From contig JAHCLQ010000869.1 of the NCBI GenBank assembly GCA_023678885.1, positions 30,149-94,148 on the forward strand: DNA of 64,000 nt. Direction: 5' to 3'. The notes under the pieces are model-generated. The model saw only the letters and a list, made by a program, of their open reading frames with translations, was not told the DNA's origin and did no database searches. Made by a program: the position numbers and the translations under genes. The number at the start of each line of letters is the position of its first letter. The first letter of the stretch is position 1. Source of the stretch: Pogostemon cablin (Eukaryota > Streptophyta > Magnoliopsida > Lamiales > Lamiaceae). Positions 12,103-27,277 of the stretch are shown piece after piece.

Positions 12103-13506
12103 GATCTACATTTCCTTCGTTTCGAATCACATTTCTTTAATTTCGATAAATATTTACTTCATTTAGATGCATATTTACTTCATTGCGATCAACATTTCCT
12201 TCGTTTCGATGCATATTTACTTCATTTTGTTGCATAATTACTTCATTCAGATCAACATTTTCATCTTTTCGATACATATTTACTTTATTTTGATGCATAT
12301 TTGATTCACTATGCTCAACATTTCCTTTGTTTCGTTGTATGTTTCCTTAATTCTGATGCATATTTACTTCATTTCGATCAATATTTCCTTCAATTCGATG
12401 CATATATCCATCGTATCGATGCATATTTCCTTCATTTCGATGTATATAATTACTTCATTTTGATGCATATTTACTTAATTTCGATGCATATTTTCTTCAT
12501 TTTGATGCATATTTACTTCATTACGATAAACATTTCCTTCGTTTCGATGCATATTTACTTCATTTTGATGCATATTTACCTCATTATGATCAACATTTCC
12601 TTCGTTTCGATGCATATTTCTTTCATTTTGATTCACATTTACTTCATTTTGATGCTCATTTTCTCGTTTTGATGCATATTTACTTCATTTTGATTCAAAT
12701 TTTGATGCATATTTACTTCGTTTCGATGCATATTTTCTTCGTTTCGATTGATATTTACTTCATTTTGATGCATATTTACTAATTACGATCAATATTTTCT
12801 TTGTTTCGATGCATTTTTACTTTATTTTGATGGATATTTACTTCATTACGATCAACATTTCCCTTGTTTCGATGTATATTTACTTCATTTTGATGCATTT
12901 ACCTCATTATGATCAACATTTCCTTCGTTTCGATGCATATTTCTTTTGTTTTGATTCATAGTTTTCTTTGTTTCGATGCATATTTACTTTATTTTGATGG
13001 ATATTTACTTCATTACGATCAACATTTCCTCATTTTGATGCATATTTACTTTATTTCGATGCACATTTCTTTAATTTTAATACATATTTACTTCATAACG
13101 ACCAATATTTCATTTGTTTCGATGCATATTTAATTCATTTTGATGCATTTACCTCATTATAATCAACATTTCCTTCGTTTCGATGCATATTTCTTTTGTT
13201 TTGATGCACATTTACTTCTTTTTTATGCTCATTTTCTTGTTTCGATGCATATTTACTTTATTTTGATTCAAATTTTGATGCATTTTCTTTCGTTTCAATA
13301 GATATTTACTTCATTTTGATGCATATTTCCTTCATTTTGATGCAGATTTACTTAATTACGTTCAACATTTCCTTTGTTTTGATGCATATTTTCTTCATTT
13401 CGATGTATATTTACTTCATTTTGATGCATATTTACTTCATTACGATCAACATTTCCTTCGTTTTGATGCTTATTTACATCATTTTAATGCATATTTACCT
13501 TATTAT
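12103..13506. repeat. HOR copy 9 (1404 bp)
   Basis: About two monomers (42 bp) are missing near 13398: ATTTTCTTCATTTCGATG appears without the TTTTGATGCATATTTAC and CGATCAATATTTTC units that precede it elsewhere. The variant GATTCGATGCATATATCC section ends in ATCGTATCGATGC near 12411. Confidence 0.87.
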
Positions 13507-14953
13507 GATCTACATTTCCTTCGTTTCGATGCATATTTCTTACATTTAGATAAATATTTACTTCATTTAGATGCATATTTACTTCATTGCGATCAATATT
13601 TTCTTCGTTTTGATGCAAATTTACTTCATTTTGTTGCATAATTACTTCTTTCAGATCAACATTTTCATCATTTCGATACATATTTACTTTATTTTGATGC
13701 ATATTTTCTTCACTACGATCAACATTTCCTTTGTTTTGTTGAATGTTTCCTTCATTCTGATGCATATTTACTTCATTACGATCAACATTTCCTACGATTC
13801 GATGATATATCCATCATTTCGATGCATATTTCCTTCGTTTCGATGTATATAATTACTTAATTTTGATACATATTTACGTAATTTCGATGCATATTTCCTT
13901 CATTTTGATGCATATTTACTTCGTTACGATAAACATTTCCTTCGTTTTGATGCATATTTACTTCATTTTGATGCATATTTACCTCATTATGATCAACATT
14001 TCCTTCGTTTCGATGCATATTTCTTTCGTTTTGATGCACATTTACTTCATTTTCATGCTCATTTTCTCGTTTCGATGGATATTTACTTCATTTTGAATCA
14101 AATTTTGATGCATATTTAGTTCGTTTCAATGCATATTTTTTTCGTTTCGATAGATATTTACTTTATTTTGATGCATATTTACTAAATTACGATCAATATT
14201 TTCTTCGTTTCGATGCATTTTTACTTTATTTTGATGGATATTTACTTCATTACGATCAACATTTCCTTTGTTTCGATGTATATTTACTTCATTATGATGC
14301 ATTTACCTCATTATGATCAACATTTCCTTCGTTTCGAAGCGTATTTCTTTTGTTTTTATTTATATTTTTCTTCGTTTCGATGCATATTTCCTTCACTTTG
14401 ATGGATATTTACTTCATTACGATCAACATTTCCTTCGTTTTGATGCATATTTACTTCATTTCGATGCATATTTCCTTAATTTTGATGCATATTTACTTCA
14501 TAACGACCAATATTTCCTTCATTTCGATGCATATTTACTTCATTTTGATGCACTTACCTCATTATAATCAACATTTCCTTCGTTTCGATGCATATTTCTT
14601 TTGTTTTGATGCACATTTACTTCATTTTGATGCTCATTTTCTTGTTTCGATGCATATTAACTTCATTTTGATTGAAATTTTGATGCATTTTTCTTTCGTT
14701 TCAATTGATATTTACTTCATTTTGATGCATATTTCCTTCATTTTGATGCAGATTTACTCATTGCGTTCAACATTTCCTTTGTTTTGATGCATATTTTCTT
14801 CATTATGATGCATATTTACTTCATTACGATCAATATTTTCTTCATTTCGATGTATATTTACTTCATTTCGATACATATTTACTTCATTACGATCAACATT
14901 TCCTTCGTTTTGATGCTTATTTACATAATTTTGATGCATATTTACCTCATTAA
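13507..14953. repeat. HOR copy 10 (1447 bp)
   Basis: The anchor reads ATGATCTACAT. Otherwise a full marker set, with local changes such as GAAGCGTATTTC near 14337 and the ATTTATATTTTTC form of the CATATTTTTC monomer near 14360. Confidence 0.88.
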
Positions 14954-16399
14954 GATCTACATTTCTTTCTTTTCGAAGAATATTTCTTTCATTTCGATAA
15001 ATATTTACTTCATTTAGATGCATATTTACTTCATTGCGATCAACATTTCCTTCGTTTCGATGCATATTTACTTCATTTTGTTGCATAATCACTTCATTCA
15101 GATCAACATTTTCATCTTTTCGATACATATTTACTTTATTTTGATGCATATTTACTTCACTATGATCAACATTTCTTTCTTTCGTTGTATGTTTCCTTCA
15201 TTCTGATGCATATTTAATTCATTATGATCAACATTTCCTTCGATTCGATGCATATATCCATCATTTCGATGCAAATTTCCTTCGTTTCGATGTATATAAT
15301 TACTTCATTTTGATGCATATTTACTTAATTTCGATGCATATTTTCTTCATTTTGATGCATATGTACTTCATTACGATAAACATTTCCTTCATTTCGATGT
15401 ATATTTAACTTATTTTGATGCATATTTACCTCATTATGATCAACATTTCCTTCATTTCGATGCATATTTCTTTCGTTTTGATTCACATTTACTTCATTTT
15501 TATGCTCATTTTCTCGTTTCGATGGATATTTACTTCATTTTGATTCAAATTTTGATGCATATTTACTTCGTTTTGATGCATATTTTCTTCGTTTCGATTG
15601 ATATTTACTTCATTTTGATGCATATTTACTAAATTACGATCAATATTTTCTTCGTTTCGATGCATTTTTACTTTATTTTGATGGATATTTACTTCATTAC
15701 GATCAACATTTCCTTTGTTTCGATGTATGTTTACTTCATTATGATGCATTTACCTCATTATGATCAACATTTCCTTCGTTTCGATGCATATTTCTTTTGT
15801 TTTGATTCATATTTTTCTCGTTTCGATGCATATTTACTTTATTCTGATGGATATTTACTTCATTACGATCAACATTTCCTTCGTTTTTATGCATATTTAC
15901 TTCATTTCGATGTATATTTCCTTAATTTTAATGCATATTTACTTCATAACGACCAATATTTCTTTCGTTTCGATGCATATTTACTTCATTTTGATGCATT
16001 TACCTCATTATAATCAACATATCCTTCGTTTCGATGCAATTTCTTTTGTTTTGATGCACATTTACTTCTTTTTTTTGCTCATTTTCTTGTTTCGATGCAT
16101 ATTTACTTAATTTTGATTCAAATTTTGATGCATTTTTCTTTCGTTTCAATTGATATTTACTTCATTTTGATGCATATTTCCTTCATTTTGATGCATATTT
16201 ACTTCATTACGTTCAATATTTCCTTTGTTTTGATGCATATTTTCTTCATTTTGATGCATATTCAATTCTTTACGATCAATATTTTCTTCATTTCGATGCA
16301 TATTTACTTCATTTTGATGCATATTTACTTCATTACGATTAACATTTCCTTCGTTTTGATGCTTATTTACATCATTTCAAGGCATATTTACCTCATTAA
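14954..16399. repeat. HOR copy 11 (1446 bp)
   Basis: Carries the marker CATATTCAATTCTTTACGATC near 16260, which also defines the first half of the dimers at 21.7-30.0 kb. It has the CATTCAGATCAAC form of the GTTGCATAATTAC section near 15100. Confidence 0.88.
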
Positions 16400-17690
16400 G
16401 ATCTACATTTCCTTCGTTTCGAAGCATATTTCTTTCATTTCGATAAATATTTACTTCATTTAGATGCATACTTAATTCATTGCGATCAACATTTCCTTAG
16501 TTTCGATGCATATTTACTTCATTTTGTTTCATAATTACTTCTTTCAGATCAACATTTTCATCGTTTCGATACATATTTACTTTATTTTGATGCATATTTA
16601 CTTCACAGCGATCAACATTTCCTTTGTTTCGTTGTATGTTTCCTTCATTCTGATTCATATTTACTTCATTATGATCAACATTTCCTTCGATTCGATGCAT
16701 ATATCCATCATTTCGATGCATATTTCATTCGTTTCGATGTAAATAATTACTTCATTTTGATGAATATTTACTTAATTTCGATGAATATTTCCTTCATTTT
16801 GATGCATATTTACTTCATTACGATAAATATTTCCTTCGTTTCGATGATTATTAACTTCATTTTGATGCATATTTACTTCGTTTCGATGCATATTTTCTTC
16901 GTTTCGATTGATATTTACTTCATTTTGATGCATATTTACTAAATTACGATCAATATTTTCTTCATTTTGATGCATATTTACTAAATTACGATCAACATTT
17001 CCTTTGATTCGATGTATATTTACTTCATTATAATGCATTTACCTCATTATGATCAACATTTCCTTCGTTTCGATGCAAATTTCTTTTGTTTTGATTCATA
17101 TTTTTCTTTTTTTCGATGCATATTTACTTTATTTTGATGGATATTTACTTCATTACGATCAACATTTCCTTCTTTTTGATGAATATTTACTTCATTTCGA
17201 TGCATATTTCCTTAATTTTGATGTATATTTACTTCATAACGACCAATATTTCCTTCATTTCGATGCATATTTACTTCATTTTGATGCATTTACCTCATTA
17301 TAATCAACATTTCCTTCGTTTCGATGCATATTTCTTTTGTTTTGATCCACATTTACTTCATTTTGATGCTCATTTTCTTGTGTTCGATGCATATTTACTT
17401 CATTTTGATTCAAATTTTGATGCATTTTTCTTTCATTTCAATTGATATTTACTTCATTTTGGTGCATTTTTCCTTCATTTTGATGCAGATTTACTCATTG
17501 CGTTCAACATTTCCTTTGTTTTGATGCATATTTTCTTCATTTTGATGCATATTTACTTCATTACGATCAATATTTTCTTCATTTCGTTGTATATTTACTT
17601 CGTTTTAATGCATATTTACTTCATTACGATCAACATTTCCTTCGTTTTGATGCTTATTTACATCATTTTGATGCATATTTACCTCATTAA
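16400..17690. repeat. HOR copy 12 (1291 bp), short form
   Basis: About 155 bp are missing near 16860-16880, where GCATATTTACTTCGTTTCG follows directly on the first C monomer. The lost part normally contains CTCATTATGATCAAC, GATGCACATTTAC and CTCATTTTCTCG. The same short form returns at 23.1-24.4 kb and 28.7-30.0 kb. Confidence 0.88.
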
Positions 17691-19137
17691 GATCTACATT
17701 TCCTTCGTTTCGAAGCATATTTCTTTCATTTCGATAAATATTTACTTCATTTAGATGCATATTTACTTCATTGCGATCAACATTTCCTTCATTTCGATGC
17801 ATATTTACTTCATTTTGTTGCATAATTACTTCATTCAGATCAACATTTTCATCGTTTCGATACATATTTACTTTATTTTGATGCATATTTACTTCACTAT
17901 GATCAACATTTCCTTTGTTTCGTTGTATGTTTCCTTCATTCTGATGCATATTTACTTCATTACGATCAATATTTCCTTCGATTCGATGCATATATCCATC
18001 ATTTCGATGCATATTTCCTTCGTTTCGATGTATATAATTACTTCATTTTGATGCATATTTACTTAATTTCTATGCATATTTTCTTCATTTTGATACATAT
18101 TTACTTCATTACGATAAACATTTCCTTCATTTCGATGTATATTTACTTCATTTTGATGCATATTTACCTCATTATGATCAACATTTTCTTCATTTCGATG
18201 CATATTTCTTTCGTTTTGATGCACATTTACTTCATTTTTATGCTCATTTTCTCGTTTCGATGGATATTTACTTCATTTTGATTCAAATTTTGATGCATAT
18301 TTACTTCGTTTCGATGCATATTTTCTTCGTTTCGATTGATATTTACTTCATTTTGATGCATATTTACTAAATTACGATCAATATTTTCTTCGTTTCGATG
18401 CATTTTTACTTTATTTTGATGGATATTTACTTCATTACGATCAACATTTCCTTTGTTTCGATGTATGTTTACTTCATTATGATGCATTTACCTCATTATG
18501 ATCAACATTTCCTTCGTTTCGATGCATATTTCTTTTGTTTTGATTCATATTTTTCTCGTTTTGATGCATATTTACTTTATTCTGATGGATATTTACTTCA
18601 TTACGATCAAAAATTCCTTCGTTTTGATGCATATTTACTTCATTTCGATGTATATTTCCTTAATTTTGATGCATATTACTTCATAACGACCAATATTTCC
18701 TTCATTTCGATGCATATTTACTTCATTTTGATGCATTTACCTCATTATAATCAACATTTCCTTCGTTTCGATGCATATTTCTTTTGTTTTGATGCACATT
18801 TACTTCATTTTGAAGCTCATTTTCTTGTGTTCGATGCATATTTACTTCATTTTGATTCAAATTTTGATGCATTTTTCTTTCATTTCAATTGATATTTACT
18901 TCATTTTGGTGCATATTTCCTTCATTTTGATGCAGATTTACTCATTGCGTTCAACATTTCCTTTGTTTTGATGCATATTTTCTTCATTTTGATGAATATT
19001 TACTTCATTACGATCAATATTTTCTTCATTTCGATGTATATTTACTTCATTTTGATGCATATTTACTTCATTACGATCAACATTTCCTTCGTTTTGATGC
19101 TTATTTACATCATTTTGATGCATATTTACCTCATTAA
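17691..19137. repeat. HOR copy 13 (1447 bp), near-identical to copy 14
   Basis: Shares private variants with the next HOR at an exact offset of 1447 bp: CGATCAAAAATTCC (18.61k and 20.05k), TTACTCATTGCGTTC (18.94k and 20.39k) and AATTTCTATGCATATTTTC. One base is missing in GCATATTACTTC near 18673. Confidence 0.92.
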
Positions 19138-20584
19138 GATCTACATTTCCTTCGTTTCGAAGCATATTTCTTTCATTTCGATAAATATTTACTTCATTTA
19201 GATGCATATTTACTTCATTGCGATCAACATTTCCTTCGTTTCGATGCATATTTACTTCATTTTGTTGCATAATTACTTCATTCAGATCAACATTTTCATC
19301 GTTTCGATACATATTTACTTTATTTTGATGCATATTTACTTCACTATGATCAACATTTCCTTTGTTTCGTTGTATGTTTCCTTCATTCTGATGCATATTT
19401 ACTTCATTACGATCAATATTTCTTTCGATTCGATGCATATATCCATCATTTCGATGGATATTTCCTTCGTTTCGATGTATATAATTACTTCATTTTGATG
19501 CATATTTACTTAATTTCTATGCATATTTTCTTCATTTTGATGGATATTTACTTCATTACGATAAACATTTCCTTCATTTCGATGTATATTTACTTCATTT
19601 TTATGCATATTTACCTCATTATGATCAACATTTCCTTCATTTCGATGCATATTTCTTTCGTTTTGATGCACATTTACTTCATTTTTATGCTCATTTTCTC
19701 GTTTCGATGGATATTTACTTCATTTTGATTCAAATTTTGATGCATATTTACTTCATTTCGATGCATATTTTCTTCGTTTCGATTGATATTTACTTCATTT
19801 TGATGCATATTTACTAAATTACGATCAATATTTTCTTCGTTTCGATGCATTTTTACTTTATTTTGATGGATATTTACTTCATTACGATCAACATTTCCTT
19901 TGTTTCGATGTATGTTTACTTCATTATGATGCATTTACCTCATTATGATCAACATTTCCTTCGTTTCGATGCATATTTCTTTTGTTTTGATTCATATTTT
20001 TCTCGTTTTGATGCATATTTACTTTATTCTGATGGATATTTACTTCATTACGATCAAAAATTCCTTCGTTTTGATGCATATTTACTTCATTTCGATTTAT
20101 ATTTCCTTAATTTTGATGCATATTTACTTCATAACGACAAATATTTCTTTCGTTTCGATGCATATTTACTTCATTTTGATGCATTTACCTCATTATAATC
20201 AACATTTCCTTCGTTTCGATGCATATTTCTTTTGTTTTGATGCACATTTACTTCATTTTGATGCTCATTTTCTTTTGTTCGATGCATATTTACTTCATTT
20301 TGATTCAAATTTTGATACATTTTTCTTTCGTTTCAATTGATATTTACTTCATTTTGATGCATATTTCCTTCATTTTGATGCAGATTTACTCATTGCGTTC
20401 AACATTTCCTTTGTTTTGATGCATATTTTCTTCATTTTGATGCATATTTACTTCATTACGATCAATATTTTCTTCATTTCGATGTACATTTACTTAATTT
20501 TGATGCATATTTACTTCATTACGATCAACATTCCTTCGTTTTGATGCTTATTTACATCATTTTGATGCATATTTACCTCATTAA
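19138..20584. repeat. HOR copy 14 (1447 bp), near-identical to copy 13
   Basis: A recent tandem duplicate of the preceding HOR. It differs by scattered point changes, for example GATGGATATTTACTTC in place of GATACATATTTACTTC near 19540, and a missing T at ACATTCCTTCG near 20530. Confidence 0.92.
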
Positions 20585-21666
20585 GATCTACATTTACTTC
20601 GTTTCGAAGCATATTTCTTTCATTTCGATAAATATTTACTTCATTTAGATGCATACTTAATTCATTGCGATCAACATTTCATTCGTTTCGATGCATATTT
20701 ACTTCATTTTGTTGCATAATTACTTCTTTCAGATCAACATTTTCATCGTTTCGATACATATTTATTTTATTTTGATGCATATTTACTTCACTGCGATCAA
20801 CATTTCCTTTGTTTCGTTGTATGTTTCCTTCATTCTGATTCATATTTACTTCATTACGATCAACATTTCCTTCGATTCGATGCATATATCCATCATTTCG
20901 AAGCATATTTCATTCGTTTCGATGTAAATAATTACTTCATTTTGATGAATATTTACTTAATTTCGATGAATATTTCCTTCATTTTGATTCATATTTACTT
21001 CATTACGATAAATATTTCCTTCGTTTCGATGCATATTAACTTCATTTTGATGCATATTTACTTCATTTCGATGCATATTTTCTTCGTTTCGATTGATATT
21101 TACTTTATTTTGATGGATATTTACTTCATTACGATCAACATTTCCTTCTTTTTGATGCATATTTACTTCATTTCGATGCATATTTCCTTAATTTTGATGT
21201 ATATTTACTTCATAACGACCAATATTTCCTTCATTTCGATGCATATTTACTTCATTTTGATGCATTTACCTTATTATAATCAACATTTCCTTCGTTTCGA
21301 TGCATATTTCTTTTGTTTTGATGCACATTTACTTCATTTTGATGCTCATTTTCTTGTGTTCGATGCATATTTACTTCATTTTGATTCAAATTTTGATGCA
21401 TTTTTCTTTCGTTTCAATTGATATTTACTTCATTTTGATGCATATTTCCTTCATTTTTATGCAGATTTACTCATTGCGTTCAACATTTCCTTTGTTTTGA
21501 TGTATATTTTCTTAATTTTGATGCATATTTACTTCATTACGATCAATATTTTCTTCATTTCGATGTATATTTACTTCATTTTGATGCATATTTACTTCAT
21601 TACGATCAACATTTCCTTCGTTTTGATGCTTATTTACATCATTTTGATGCATATTTACCTCATTAA
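20585..21666. repeat. HOR copy 15 (1082 bp), large internal deletion
   Basis: About 365 bp shorter than its neighbours. The join lies near 21090-21115, where TTTCGATTGATATTTAC is followed by TTTATTTTGATGGAT. The CGTTTCGATGCATTTTTAC, GATGTATATTTAC and CATTATGATCAAC monomers are lost. The copy also lacks the part missing from the short form at 16.4 kb. Confidence 0.88.
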
Positions 21667-24403
21667 GATCTACATTTCCTTCGTTTCGAAGCATATTTCT
21701 TTCATTTCGATAAATATTTACTTCATTTAGATGCATATTTACTTCATTGCGATCAACATTTCCTTCGTTTCGATGCATATTTACTTCATTTTGTTGCATA
21801 ATTACTTCATTCAGATCAACGTTTTCATCGTTTCGATACATATTTACTTTATTTTGATGCATATTTACTTCACTATGATCAACATTTCATTTGTTTCGTT
21901 GTATGTTTCCTTCATTCTGATGCATATTTACTTCATTACGATCAATATTTCCTTCGATTCGATGCATATATCCATCATTTCGATGCATATTTCCTTCGTT
22001 TCGATGTATATAATTACTTAATTTTGATGCATATTTACTTAATTTCTATGCATATTTTCTTCATTTTGATGCATATTTACTTCATTACGATAAACATTTC
22101 CTTCATTTCGATGTATATTTACTTCATTTTGATGCATATTTACCTTATTATGATCAACATTTTCTTCATTTCGATGCACATTTACTTCATTTTTATGCTC
22201 ATTTTCTCGTTTCGATGGATATTTACTTCATTTTGATTCAAATTTTGATGCATATTTACTTCGTTTCGATGCATATTTTCTTCGTTTCGATTGATATTTA
22301 CTTCATTTTGATGCATATTTACTAAATTATGATCAATATTTTCTTCGTTTCGATGCATTTTTACTTTATTTTGATGGATATTTACTTCATTACGATCAAT
22401 ATTTCCTTTGTTTCGATGTATGTTTACTTCATTATGATGCATTTACCTCATTATGATCAACATTTCCTTCGTTTCGATGCATATTTCTTTTGTTTTGATT
22501 CATATTTTTCTCGTTTTGATGCATATTTACTTTATTCTGATGGATATTTACTTCATTACGATCAACAATTCCTTCGTTTTGATGCATATTTACTTCATTT
22601 CGATGCATATTTCCTTATTTTGATGCATATTTACTTCATAACGACCAATATTTCTTTTGTTTCGATGAATATTTACTTCATTTTGATGCATTTACCTCAT
22701 TATAATCAACATTTCCTTCGTTTCGATGCAATTTCTTTTGTTTTGATGCACATTTACTTCTTTTTTATGCTCATTTTCTTGTTTCGATGCATATTTACTT
22801 AATTTTGATTCAAATTTTGATGCATTTTTCTTTCGTTTCAATTGATATTTACTTCATTTTGATGCATATTTCCTTCATTTTGATGCATATTTACTTCATT
22901 ACGTTCAACATTTCCTTTGTTTTGATGCATATTTTCTTCATTTTGATGCATATTCAATTCTTTACGATCAATATTTTCTTCATTTTGATGTATATTTACT
23001 TCATTTTGATGCATATTTACTTCATTACGATTAACATTTCCTTCGTTTTGATGCTTATTTACATCATTTCAATGCATATTTACCTCATTAAGATCTACAT
23101 TTCCTTCGTTTCGAAGGATATTTCTTTCATTTCGATAAATATTTACTTCATTTAGATGCATATTTAATTCATTGCGATCAACATTTCCTTCGTTTCGATG
23201 CATATTTACTTCATTTTGTTGAATAATTACTTCTTTCAGATCAACATTTTCATCGTTTCGATACATATTTACTTTATTTTGATGCATATTTACTTTACTA
23301 CGATCAACATTTCCTTTGTTTCGTTGTATGTTTCCTTCATTCTGATTCATATTTACTTCATTACGATCAACATTTCCTTCGATTCGATGCATATATCCAT
23401 CATTTCGATGCATATTTCATTCATTTCGATGTATATAATTACTTCATTTTGATGAATATTTACTTAATTTCCATGAATATTTCCTTCTTTTTGATGCATA
23501 TTTACTTCATTACGATAAATATTTCCTTCGTTTCGATGCATATTAACTTCATTTTGATGCATATTTACTTCGTTTCGATGCATATTTTCTTCGTTTCGAT
23601 TGATATTTACTTCATTTTGATGCATATTTACTAAATTACGATCAATATTTTCTTCATTTCGATGCATTTTTACTTTATTCTGATGGATATTTACTTCAAT
23701 ACGATCAACATTTCCTTTGATTCGATGTATATTTACTTCATTATAATGCATTTACCTCAATATGATCAACATTTCCTTCGTTTCGATGCATATTTCTTTT
23801 GTTTTGATTCATATTTTTCTTTGTTTCGAAGCATATTTACTTTATTTTGTTGGATATTTACTTCATTACGATCAACATTTCCTTCTTTTTGATGCATATT
23901 TACTTCATTTCGATGCATATTTCCTTAATTTTGATGTATATTTACTTCATAACGACCGATATTTCCTTCATTTCGATGCATATTTACTTCATTTTGATGC
24001 ATTTACCTCATTATAATCAACATTTCCTTCGTTTCGATGCATATTTCTTTTGTTTTGATGCACATTTACTTCATTTTGATGCTCATTTTCTTGTGTTCGA
24101 TGCATATTTACTTCATTTTGATTCAAATTTTGATGAATTTTTCTTTCGTTTCAATTGATATTTACTTCATTTTGATGCATATTTCCTTCATTTTGATGCA
24201 GATTTACTCATTGCGTTCAACATTTCCTTTGTTTTGATGCATATTTTCTTCATTTTGATGCATATTTACTTCATTAAGATCAATATTTTCTTCATTTCGA
24301 TGTATATTTACTTCATTTTGATGCATATTTACTTCATTACGATCAACATTTCCTTCGTTTTGATGCTTATTTACATCATTTTGATGCATATTTACCTCAT
24401 TAA
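21667..24403. repeat. HOR dimer 1 (2737 bp)
   Basis: Two HORs, 21667-23091 (1425 bp) and 23092-24403 (1312 bp). The first carries CATATTCAATTCTTTACGATC near 22951; the second is the short form lacking about 130-155 bp. Offset to the next dimer is about 2758 bp around 22.3k and 2875 bp around 23.8k. Confidence 0.9.
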
Positions 24404-27277
24404 GATCTACATTTCCTTCGTTTCGAAGAATATTTCTTTCATTTCGAAAAATATTTACTTCATTTAGATGCATATTTACTTCTTTGCGATCAACATTTCC
24501 TTCGTTTCGATGCATATTTACTTCATTTTGTTGCATAATTACTTCATTCAGATCAACATTTTCATCGTTTCGATACATATTTACTTTATTTTGATGCATA
24601 TTTACTTCACTATGATCAACATTTCCTTTGTTTCGTTGTATGTTTCCTTCATTCTGATGCATATTTACTTCATTACGATCAATATTTCCTTCGATTCGAT
24701 GCATATATCCATCATTTCGATGCATATTTCCTTCGTTTCGATGTATATAATTACTTCATTTTGATGCATATTTACTTAATTTCTATGCATATTTTCTTCA
24801 TTTTGATGCATATTTACTTCATTACGATAAACATTTCCTTCATTTCGATGTATATTTACTTCATTTTGATGCATATTTACCTTATTATGATCAACATTTC
24901 CTTCATTTTGATGCATATTTCTTTCGTTTTGATGCACATTTACTTCATTTTTATGCTCATTTTCTCGTTTCGATGGATATTTACTTCATTTTGATTCAAA
25001 TTTTGATGCATATTTACTTCGTTTCGATGCATATTTTCTTCGTTTCGATTGATATTTACTTCATTTTGATGCATATTTACTAAATTATGATCAATATTTT
25101 CTTCGTTTCGATGCATTTTTACTTTATTTTGATGGATATTTACTTCATTACGATCAATATTTCCTTTGTTTCGATGTATGTTTACTTCATTATGATGCAT
25201 TTACCTCATTATGATCAACATTTCCTTCGTTTCGATGCTTATTTCTTTTATTTTGATTCATATTTTTCTCGTTTTGATGCATATTTACTTTATTCTGATG
25301 GATATTTACTTCATTACGATCAACAATTCCTTCGTTTTGATGCATATTTACTTCATTTCGATGCATATTTCCTTAATTTTGATGCATATTTACTTCATAA
25401 CGACCAATATTTCTTTTGTTTCGATGCATATTTACTTCATTTTGATGCATTTACCTCATTATAATCAACATTTCCTTCGTTTCGATGCAATTTCTTTTGT
25501 TTTGATGCACATTTACTTCTTTTTTATGCTCATTTTCTTGTTTCGATGCATATTTACTTAATTTTGATTCAAATTTTGATGCATTTTTCTTTCGTTTCAA
25601 TTGATATTTACTTCATTTTGATGCATATTTCCTTCATTTTGATGCATATTTACTTCATTACGTTCAGCATTTCCTTTGTTTTGATGCATATTTTCTTCAT
25701 TTTGATGCATATTCAATTCTTTACGATCAATATTTTCTTCATTTCGATGTATATTTACTTCATTTTGATGCATATTTACTTCATTACGATTAACATTTCC
25801 TTCGTTTTGATGCTTATTTACATCATTTCAATGCATATTTACCTCATTAAGATCTACATTTCCTTCGTTTCGAAGCATATTTCTTTCATTTCGATAAATA
25901 TTTACTTCATTTAGATGCATATTTAATTCATTGCGATCAACATTTCCTTCGTTTCGATTCATATTTACTTCATTTTGTTGCATAATTACTTCTTTCAGAT
26001 CAACATTTTCATCGTTTCGATACATATTTACTTTATTTTGATGCATATTTACTTTACTACGATCAACATTTCCTTTGTTTCGTTGTATGTTTCCTTCATT
26101 CTGATTCATATTTACTTCATTACGATCAACATTTCCTTCGATTCGATGCATATATCCATCATTTCGATGCATATTTCCTTCTTTTCGATGTATATAATTA
26201 CTTCATTTTGATGCATATATACTTAATTTCTATGCATATTTTCTTCATTTTGATGCATATTTACTTCATTACGATAAACATTTCCTTCATTTCGATGTAT
26301 ATTTACTTCATTTTGATGAATATTTACCTCATTATGATCAACATTTCCTTCGTTTCGATGCATATTTCTTTCATTTTGATGCACATTTACTTCATTTTGA
26401 TGCTCATTTTCTCGTTTCGATGCATATTTACTTCATTTTGATTCAAATTTTGATGCATATTTTCTTCGTTTCGATTGATATTTACTTCATTTTGATGCAT
26501 ATTTACTAAATTACGAACAATATTTTCTTCGTTTCGATGCATTTTTACTTTATTCTGATGGATATTTACTTCAATACGATCAACATTTCCTTTGATTCGA
26601 TGTATATTTACTTCATTATAATGCATTTACCTCATTATGATCAACATTTCCTTCGTTTCGATGCATATTTCTTTTGTTTTGATTCATATTTTTCTTTGTT
26701 TCGATGCATATTTACTTTATTTTGTTGGATATTTACTTCATTACGATCAACATTTCCTTCTTTTTGATGCATATTTACTTCATTTCGATGCATATTTCCT
26801 TAATTTTGATGTATATTTACTTCATAACGACCAATATTTCCTTCATTTCGATGCATATTTACTTCATTTTGATGCATTCACCTCATTATAATCAACATTT
26901 CCTTCGTTTCGATGCATATTTCTTTTGTTTTGATGCACATTTACTTCATTTTGATGCTCATTTTCTTGTGTTCGATGCATATTTACTTCATTTGATTCAA
27001 ATTTTGATGCATTTTTCTTTCGTTTCAATTGATATTTACTTCATTTTGATGCATATTTCCTTCATTTTTATGCAGATTTACTCATTGCGTTCAACATTTC
27101 CTTTGTTTTGATGTATATTTTCTTAATTTTGATGCATATTTACTTCATTACGATCAATATTTTCTTCATTTCGATGTATATTTACTTCATTTTGATGCAT
27201 ATTTACTTCATTACGATCAACATTTCCTTCGTTTTGATGCTTATTTACATCATTTTGATGCATATTTACCTCATTAA
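24404..27277. repeat. HOR dimer 2 (2874 bp)
   Basis: Two HORs, 24404-25850 (1447 bp) and 25851-27277 (1427 bp). The first half matches 21.7-23.1 kb. The second half is not the short form: it keeps CTCATTATGATCAAC and GATGCACATTTAC near 26.33-26.39k but lacks one monomer near 26460. The section around 27.1k also matches 21.5k (offset 5611 bp). Confidence 0.9.
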
